A stretch of 64,000 bases of DNA from Streptomyces sp. NBC_00442 (GTDB lineage: Bacteria > Actinomycetota > Actinomycetes > Streptomycetales > Streptomycetaceae): contig NZ_CP107918.1 in the NCBI RefSeq assembly GCF_036014195.1, positions 7,254,001-7,318,000 on the forward strand, given 5' to 3'. The translations under genes were made by a program, and so were the position numbers. The notes beneath the pieces are model-generated. The model searched no databases and was not told the DNA's origin. It saw only the letters and a list, made by a program, of their open reading frames with translations. Below are positions 59,067 through 64,000 of this stretch, one piece after another (the stretch's first letter is position 1; each line of letters starts with the position of its first letter).

Positions 59067-59507
59067 TCAGGTCTTGCGGGACCTGGTCATCAACATGCCG
59101 CCCGCGACCAGTGCGAACAGGCACACACATGCGCCTGTGATGACATTGCTGAGGATGGCTCCGGTGCCGGCGCTTCGTGCGACGACCCAGGGAGAGACGA
59201 TCAGCCACGCGCCCAGGAGCAGAACCACGAAGTTCAGATCCTGGGACCTCTCCGGGACCATCGACATGCACAGGCCCAGGACGGCGAGGGCGATGCCGAC
59301 GATGAGGTTGCTGATGGCGAGGGTGGGCTTGGCGGCCGAGAAGTGGACCGTCCAGCCGGAGATCGCCGCGTAGATTCCGGCAAGGATCACGAGTTCCTCG
59401 ACGGCCGCGACACCACGGGTTTCCATCACCCGTGCGTAGCGGTCCCGCATTTCCGACACGTCGGGGTGCCCCGAGATATCACCAGGGCGGTGTGAGACGT
59501 CGGCCAT
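59067..59507 (-). CDS. SPW-repeat membrane protein
   Basis: A 146-residue membrane protein with four hydrophobic segments in two similar pairs. The second pair contains the family hallmark SPW (LLLGAWLIVSPWVVARSAGT); the first has SGW at the same place (LAGIYAAISGWTVHFSAA). Each is followed by a helix with N-x-I-x-G (SNLIVGIALAVLGL, SNVITGACVCLFAL). The function of the family is unknown. AAGGAGG lies 8 bp before the ATG at 59507, so it is well translated. It is divergent from the methyltransferase gene. Confidence 0.88.
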   Translation of the reverse strand: MADVSHRPGDISGHPDVSEMRDRYARVMETRGVAAVEELVILAGIYAAISGWTVHFSAAKPTLAISNLIVGIALAVLGLCMSMVPERSQDLNFVVLLLGAWLIVSPWVVARSAGTGAILSNVITGACVCLFALVAGGMLMTRSRKT

Positions 59508-59755
59508 CCGACTCGCCTCCTTCTAAAAAGTCTGCACGTCTGGCCGCGCTGCGACACGATGTCGCCATCCCATTGTGCGCTTATATGTCCTTTATGAGTA
59601 GGTGGGGCGTAAATCGGTTGTAAGAACTTTTTGCGCCATGCAAATAGTGACCAACAGGTGACACGTTGTGATCACGGCGCGTATGTCGTCGTGCCGATGC
59701 CCCGGCCACGCCCCGCGGTCACCCCACGGACATCCGGCGAGGATAGGACCGGACC

Positions 59756-60682
59756 ATGTCACCCACGACGAGGCAGCCTGCGACCGCGCCCCCGGCTCAA
59801 TTCTCCGACGTCAAAGGCTGGTTCTGGCCCGCCGATCAGCTCCTGTTCGACTGGTTCCTGAAGCGGCAGGACCAAGTCCCGCAACAGGCGGGTGACTTGC
59901 TCGAACTCGGTGCCTATCTGGGAAAGAGCGCGATCTTCCTGGGCGGCCGGCTGCGCCCGGGGGAGCGGTTCACGGTGTGCGACCTCTTCGACTCGCCGGC
60001 CCCCGACGACTCCAACGGCGCCGAGATGGACAAGTCGTACTCCACGCTCACCCGGGACGCCTTCGAGGTGAACTACCTTGCCTTCCACGAGGAGTTGCCC
60101 ACCATCGTCCAGGGCCCGACCTCGGTCATCGGTTCGCGGGTGGAGGCGGGCAGCTGCCGCTTCATCCATGTCGACGCCTCACACCTCTACGAGCACGTGC
60201 ACGGCGACATCGTGGCGTCCAAGAAGGCGGCCGCCGCGGAGGCGGTCGTGGCCTTCGACGACTTCCGGGCCGAACACTGTCCCGGCGTCGCCGCGGCCGT
60301 GTGGGGCGCGGTCGCGACACAGGGACTGAAGCTCATCTGCATCACCGCGACCAAGGCGTACGGCACATGGGGTGATGCCGGGCCGGTGCGGGCCGACCTC
60401 CTGAAGTGGCTGGAGTCCCGTCCCGACCTGTGGCACGGGGTGGAGGAGGTGGCGGGCGCGCCGCTGATCCGGATCAGCGGCAAGAGGGCCCAGGCGCCCG
60501 CACCGCCGCAGCCGCTCCACCCGGCTCCGCCGGAGGAGCGGGAGGCGTCGGAAGCGCGGGCGGTGCCGGACGTGCCGGGACTTCCCGAGGAGCGGGAGGT
60601 TCCGGAGGCGAGGCGACCGGCCGGTGCGGCCGGGGGGCGGGGGCTGTTCGCCCGAGCGCTCGGTGGGCGGCGCCGCCGCTGA
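59756..60682 (+). CDS. Class I SAM-dependent methyltransferase (Methyltransf_24)
   Basis: A 308-residue protein. The catalytic domain (about 15-230) has the cofactor motif GDLLELGAYLGKSAIFLG, an acidic FTVCDLFDSP, and FIHVDASHLYEHVHGDI, typical of the methyltransferase_24/class I group associated with sugar or lipid modification. After residue 235 there is a low-complexity Pro/Glu/Arg/Ala-rich tail (PPEEREASEARAVPD, LPEEREVPEARRPAG) with a basic end ARALGGRRRR. The tail contains two related EER-x-x-x-EAR units. The substrate is unknown. A 248-bp AT-richer upstream region separates it from the SPW gene. Confidence 0.85.
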   Translation: MSPTTRQPATAPPAQFSDVKGWFWPADQLLFDWFLKRQDQVPQQAGDLLELGAYLGKSAIFLGGRLRPGERFTVCDLFDSPAPDDSNGAEMDKSYSTLTRDAFEVNYLAFHEELPTIVQGPTSVIGSRVEAGSCRFIHVDASHLYEHVHGDIVASKKAAAAEAVVAFDDFRAEHCPGVAAAVWGAVATQGLKLICITATKAYGTWGDAGPVRADLLKWLESRPDLWHGVEEVAGAPLIRISGKRAQAPAPPQPLHPAPPEEREASEARAVPDVPGLPEEREVPEARRPAGAAGGRGLFARALGGRRRR

Positions 60683-60700
60683 TCACCCCGGAGGGTGCTG

Positions 60701-60751
60701 TGTGTCGCGCCCACATGGGGGCGCGACACAGGTCCCGGGAGCCCCGGGACC
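60701..60751. terminator. Two consecutive hairpins between convergent genes
   Basis: TGTGTCGCGCCC (60701-60712) pairs with GGGCGCGACACA (60719-60730), 12 bp; immediately after, GGTCCCGGG (60731-60739) pairs with CCCGGGACC (60743-60751), 9 bp with a 3-nt loop. Together they fill the space between two convergent stops and can terminate both. Confidence 0.8.
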
Positions 60752-60756
60752 GGGCC

Positions 60757-61017
60757 CTAGTGGTCGACCACCACACCGACGCCCTGCTCCTGCCCGAACA
60801 GGTCCGTCCACGAGCCGAAGAACAGGAACGAGTTGTTGGTCGCGAGCCCCACTGCGGCGAACACAAGCACCTGTGTCGCCACGAGCAGGCCGAGCCTGCC
60901 CAGGAACGTCTTCCAGTGCTGACGGGCCAGGCGCGGCCACAACCAGATGGTGACGACGAACATCACCACGGCGCACAGCACGGTCAGTACCAGCACCTTG
61001 TTACTCGTGAGACCCAT
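60757..61017 (-). CDS. Small membrane protein resembling an esterase N-terminus
   Basis: An 86-residue membrane protein with two hydrophobic segments (about 6-28 and 40-60). MGLTSNKVLVLTVLCAVVMF, then LARQHWKTFLGRLGLLVATQ, ATNNSFLFFGSWTDLFG and the end GVGVVVDH look like the N-terminal membrane part of Streptomyces putative esterases, in which an alpha/beta hydrolase domain follows. Here the stop codon comes exactly at that point. It is either a related stand-alone small protein (SCO4225-like) or a truncated esterase; the terminators directly downstream favour an intact small gene. Confidence 0.7.
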   Translation of the reverse strand: MGLTSNKVLVLTVLCAVVMFVVTIWLWPRLARQHWKTFLGRLGLLVATQVLVFAAVGLATNNSFLFFGSWTDLFGQEQGVGVVVDH

Positions 61018-61164
61018 GGGTCGACAAAACTCTCTGCCAGAAGAACGCCCGGACGCTCCCGGACGGCACCGCTCGGGGGTGCTCAGGAGAGTAGACAGCG
61101 AAGTGCGCCGATCCGTTCCCTACGGGCGTGCCATTCGGGCCGTACGAACATCACAGCTCCCTCA

Positions 61165-61644
61165 TCACAACTCCCTTACGAACCCGAGCGCGGGGCGCCC
61201 GTTCAGCCGCATCGTGCCGGTGGGGACGAACCCCGTGCGTGCCAGGACCGTGCGGGAGCCGGCATTGTCCAGGGTGGTCTTGGCGCGCAGAGCGGTGAGG
61301 CCGTACCGCACCCGGGCGAGCGTGCAGACTTCCTCGACGCATGCCGTGGCCAGGCCCCGGCCGGCGGACCGCTCGGCGATGCGGTAGCCGAGCTCGGCCG
61401 AACCGCCGTCCGCGTCCACCAAGTTGACCCTCCCCAGCACCTCTCCGTTCTCGTCCACCACCACGTGGAAGAAGCAGTCACCCGCCTCCTGCTCGGCCAG
61501 CAGCGCCTGGAGCCGGCTGTCGAAGTGGGCGAAGTAGTCATCACCCCGGTCGGGAATCGACGCCGCGAAATAGCGACGGTTCTCCCGCTCGAATTCCAGG
61601 AGCGCGGGGGCGTGGTCGAGGCGGAGAAGCTGAAGCTCGGGCAT
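61165..61644 (-). CDS. GNAT-family N-acetyltransferase
   Basis: A 159-residue acetyltransferase of the RimJ/RimL type. The acetyl-CoA motif reads ELGYRIAERSAGRGLATACV with the loop R-x-x-G-R-G, and the late strand-helix is TTLDNAGSRTVLARTGFVPT. The N-terminus ELQLLRLDHAPALLEFEREN is typical. Acceptor unknown. It is divergent from the sigma-factor gene, with 80 bp between. Confidence 0.9.
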   Translation of the reverse strand: MPELQLLRLDHAPALLEFERENRRYFAASIPDRGDDYFAHFDSRLQALLAEQEAGDCFFHVVVDENGEVLGRVNLVDADGGSAELGYRIAERSAGRGLATACVEEVCTLARVRYGLTALRAKTTLDNAGSRTVLARTGFVPTGTMRLNGRPALGFVREL

Positions 61645-61724
61645 GCGTCCAGGCTACGCAACGCGCGGCGCGCGACCCCGGACACGCTTGCCGCACCTGC
61701 TCGGGGCTGCTCTGATGGGTCGCC

Positions 61725-62963
61725 GTGACGGCAGTGAGTGCGACCGGGACGGTCGAAGCGGTATTCAGGATCGAGTCCGCGCGGATCATCGCGGGCGTCG
61801 CCCGCATCGTGCGGGACGTCGGCATCGCGGAGGAGCTGGCGCAGGACGCGCTGGTCGCCGCACTGGAACAGTGGCCCGACACGGGTGTGCCCGACAAGCC
61901 GGGTGCCTGGCTGATGACCACCGCCAAGCGCCGGGCGATCGACCTGGTACGGCGCAAGGAGACGTACGCCCGCAAGCTCGCGGAAGTCGGCCGGGCGCTC
62001 GAGGACGTGCCGCCGCCCGACCCGGCGGACTTCGACGATCCGGACGGCATCGACGACGACCTGCTGCGGCTCATCTTCACGGCCTGCCATCCCGTCCTGT
62101 CGACGCAGGCCAGGATCGCGCTCACCCTGCGGCTGCTCGGCGGCCTGACCACGCAGGAGATCGCCCGCGCGTTCCTGGCCCCGGAACCGACGGTCGCCCA
62201 GCGTGTAGTCCGTGCGAAACGCGCCCTCGCCAAGGCCGCGGTCGCCTTCGAAGTGCCCTACGGCGCGGACCGCGAGAACCGCCTGGCCTCGGTGCTCGAA
62301 GTCATCTACCTGATCTTCAACGAGGGGTACTCCGCGACGGCGGGCGACGACCTGGTGCGGCCCGGCCTGTGCGAGGACGCGCTCCGACTGGCACGGGTAC
62401 TCGCCGTCCTGATGCCCAAGGAACCCGAAGTGCACGGCCTGGCGGCCCTGTTGGAGTTCCAGGCCTCCCGCATCGCGGCCCGCACCGGGCCCGACGGCGA
62501 ACCGGTGCTGCTCGCCGATCAGAACCGGGCCCGGTGGAACCGCCTGTTCATCCGGCGCGGCATCGAGGCGCTCCAGCGGGCGGGAGACGGCCCGTACTCC
62601 CTGCAGGCCGCCATCGCGGCGTGCCACGCACGGACGATGCGGTACGAGGAGACCGACTGGGCCTCGATCGCCGCCCTGTACGGCCGCCTGATGGCGATCA
62701 CTCCGTCACCCGTGATCGAGCTCAACCGGGCGGTCGCCGTGGCGATGTCCGAGGGCCCCGCGGCCGGTCTCGAGCTGGTGGACGCCCTCGGCGACGAACC
62801 CGCCCTGCGGGGCTATCACTTGCTGCCGAGCGTCCGGGCCGACCTTCTGGAGCGGCTGGGGCGCCACGCCGAGGCGCGCGCCGAGTTCGAGCGCGCGGCC
62901 GCGTTGACCCGCAACGTCCGGGAGCGGGACCACTTGCTGAAGCGGGCCGCGCAAGCGCGGTGA
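61725..62963 (+). CDS. ECF42-type RNA polymerase sigma factor
   Basis: A 412-residue sigma factor with a long C-terminal extension. Region 2 is VEAVFRIESARIIAGVARIV to GVPDKPGAWLMTTAKRRAID; region 4 is TQARIALTLRLLGGLTTQEI with ARAFLAPEPTVAQRVVRAKR (about 125-170). The remaining 230 residues (DRENRLASVLEVIYLIFNEG, LMPKEPEVHGLAALLEFQAS, LNRAVAVAMSEGPAAGLELV) form the DUF6596/TPR-like domain that replaces an anti-sigma factor in ECF42. In most genomes a YCII/DGPF protein gene lies next to it; there is none here. The GTG at 61725 is chosen, with a second GTG 9 bp later. Confidence 0.92.
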   Translation: MTAVSATGTVEAVFRIESARIIAGVARIVRDVGIAEELAQDALVAALEQWPDTGVPDKPGAWLMTTAKRRAIDLVRRKETYARKLAEVGRALEDVPPPDPADFDDPDGIDDDLLRLIFTACHPVLSTQARIALTLRLLGGLTTQEIARAFLAPEPTVAQRVVRAKRALAKAAVAFEVPYGADRENRLASVLEVIYLIFNEGYSATAGDDLVRPGLCEDALRLARVLAVLMPKEPEVHGLAALLEFQASRIAARTGPDGEPVLLADQNRARWNRLFIRRGIEALQRAGDGPYSLQAAIAACHARTMRYEETDWASIAALYGRLMAITPSPVIELNRAVAVAMSEGPAAGLELVDALGDEPALRGYHLLPSVRADLLERLGRHAEARAEFERAAALTRNVRERDHLLKRAAQAR

Positions 62964-62973
62964 GGCGTCGCGC

Positions 62974-63621
62974 TCAGCCGCCGACGGCCGGGGCCGGTGC
63001 CGCGGTGTCGACGCCGTGCGCGGTGACGAGCCGGGCGTTGCCCTCGGCGAGCTGGTAGGCCAGGCCCACGACGCCGGTGTGGCCCTCGGCGACCTGGTCG
63101 GCGAGGACACGCGAGCGGTCCAGGAGCAGGTCGACGGTGTGCCTTATGTGGGCGTCGATGAAGTCGCTGTCCGTGGTGACGCCGGCGGCGCGTGCGGCGA
63201 GCACGCTCGGGGTGACGCGTTCGACGACGTCACGGACGTAGCCGGTGGCGGGGAGCCCGTCCTCGACGGCGGATCGCGCGGCAGCCACGGCGCCGCACGA
63301 GTCGTGCCCGAGGACGACGACGAGACGGCAGTCCAGGATGCTCGTGCCGTACTCGATGCTGCCGAGCACCTCCGGGCCCAGGACGTGTCCCGCCGTGCGG
63401 ACCACGAACAGGTCACCGAGGCCCTGGTCGAAGATGATCTCGGCGGCGAGCCGGGAGTCGGAGCAGCCGAGCAGGACCGCGAAGGGCGTCTGCACGGGCG
63501 CCAGTTCGGCCCGCCGCGCGGCGTCCTGATTCGGATGCCCCGGGGTCCCGGCGACGAAGCGCCGGTTTCCTTCGAGGAGAGTGGCGAGTGCCTGACCAGG
63601 AGTGACTGGAGTGGATGCCAT
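62974..63621 (-). CDS. Beta-carbonic anhydrase
   Basis: A 215-residue beta-class carbonic anhydrase (CO2 hydration). Zinc ligands are visible as Cys in VLLGCSDSRLAAEI (about 52), with the Asp-Arg dyad, and His-x-x-Cys in VVLGHDSCGAVAAA (about 104-107). The N-terminus TPGQALATLLEGNRRFVAGT is the usual beginning. There is no signal peptide. It is convergent with the sigma-factor gene, 10 bp apart, and it is followed upstream by a marR gene on the same strand. Confidence 0.93.
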   Translation of the reverse strand: MASTPVTPGQALATLLEGNRRFVAGTPGHPNQDAARRAELAPVQTPFAVLLGCSDSRLAAEIIFDQGLGDLFVVRTAGHVLGPEVLGSIEYGTSILDCRLVVVLGHDSCGAVAAARSAVEDGLPATGYVRDVVERVTPSVLAARAAGVTTDSDFIDAHIRHTVDLLLDRSRVLADQVAEGHTGVVGLAYQLAEGNARLVTAHGVDTAAPAPAVGG

Positions 63622-63630
63622 ACCGCCAGC

Positions 63631-64000
63631 CTACGAGGTGCCCTGGTCCGCGCGATCCGGGGCCCCCACGTCCGGCCCCTCGGCGATCTCTTCGGCAGGC
63701 ACGGCGGACAGCAGCCGCAGGGCGTTGAGGAAACCCCGGCGGTCCCCCGCGGGGAGGCGTGCGAGGAGGTGTTCCTCGCGCCTGCGGATCGCGGACCGCA
63801 CCGTGTCGCGCAGCCGCCGTCCCTCGGGAGTCAGCGACAGCAGGCGGGCCCGCCGGTCGGCCGGGTCGGGGCGGCGGGCCAGCAGTCCGCGCCGCTCCAG
63901 GTCGTCGAGGACGCCGATGATGCGGGTCTTGTCGGCGCCGATGGACCGGGCGAGCGCGGCTTGGGTGCGCACGGGCTCGTCCTCCAGGTGCAGCAGCACG
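63631..64000 (-). CDS. MarR-family regulator, 5' end cut by window
   Basis: C-terminal two thirds of a MarR protein; the frame continues past the right edge and the start lies outside. The winged helix-turn-helix is visible as TQAALARSIGADKTRIIGVL with DDLERRGLLARRPDPADRRA and RLLSLTPEGRRLRDTV. The end PAEEIAEGPDVGAPDRADQG is variable. It lies 10 bp upstream of the carbonic anhydrase start on the same strand, so the two are probably co-transcribed. Confidence 0.9.
   Translation of the reverse strand, partial: VLLHLEDEPVRTQAALARSIGADKTRIIGVLDDLERRGLLARRPDPADRRARLLSLTPEGRRLRDTVRSAIRRREEHLLARLPAGDRRGFLNALRLLSAVPAEEIAEGPDVGAPDRADQGTS

Overview
The window is from a high-GC actinomycete, almost certainly a Streptomyces or close relative. 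Coding regions are very GC-rich in the third codon position, GTG starts and ATGA/GTGA overlaps are frequent, and many families are typical of that genus: a DevS/DevR pair, a MglB-like roadblock protein, SPW-repeat and MAB_1171c-type membrane proteins, a SpoIIE phosphatase with an anti-sigma ATPase domain, GH92 with carbohydrate-binding domains, and a PAS-PAS sensor. No rRNA, tRNA, CRISPR array or intact mobile element was seen. All identifications rest on reading the sequence and on recalled family features; no search was run.

Layout. 1-5.4 kb is a redox/dormancy-type signalling block: a truncated DevS-like kinase, its convergent DevR-like regulator, a CBS-BON protein and a cyclic-nucleotide-binding protein (minus-strand operon), and a divergent PAS-PAS-PP2C-ATPase protein. 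5.4-10.7 kb is an accessory, partly decayed stretch: DoxX, a TetR C-terminal remnant, a cupin, a RibD/DHFR-like reductase with a divergent MarR and a clear operator, an ISAzo13-like transposase remnant, two short unassigned genes and very strong hairpins. 10.7-17 kb has an aldehyde dehydrogenase with a GAF-type activator, then a tightly coupled operon of an APC permease, an acetamidase/formamidase and a Tat-exported peptidoglycan amidase. 17-23.5 kb has a SWIM protein plus SNF2 helicase, a fatty-acid desaturase, a tiny membrane protein and a MOSC protein.

23.5-30.3 kb holds two hypothetical proteins, a methyltransferase, then a same-strand run of roadblock protein, DUF6397-like protein and two overlapping ATP-grasp ligases, followed by a histidine phosphatase. 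30.5-36.1 kb is an efflux module (MacB-like permease, ATPase, HlyD-like adaptor, lipoprotein, all overlapping by 4 nt) with a divergent two-component system. 36.1-41.7 kb has DUF2000/AraC, then a minus-strand XRE - ImmA/IrrE peptidase - MAB_1171c membrane protein - PAP2-like protein set, and a DUF2165 protein. 41.8-50.8 kb has a D,D-carboxypeptidase with a huge repeat-rich cytoplasmic tail, a tandem Imm49-like protein, and a LacI regulator divergent from a secreted GH92 mannosidase with two matching operators.

51-59 kb has a zinc-type dehydrogenase overlapping a nitrilase, a StyA-like flavin monooxygenase, a TPR protein, a polyprenyl synthase, and a 2-oxoglutarate/Fe(II) oxygenase preceded by a 24-residue leader peptide and a consensus Crp/GlxR site. 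59-64 kb carries an SPW protein, a methyltransferase, a small membrane protein, a GNAT, an ECF42-type sigma factor, a beta-carbonic anhydrase and a MarR protein cut by the right edge.

The best candidates for undescribed biology are the leader-peptide/Crp-controlled oxygenase, the roadblock-DUF6397-ATP-grasp set, the XRE-ImmA-MAB_1171c-PAP2 set with its nested operators, and the permease-amidase-murein amidase operon.
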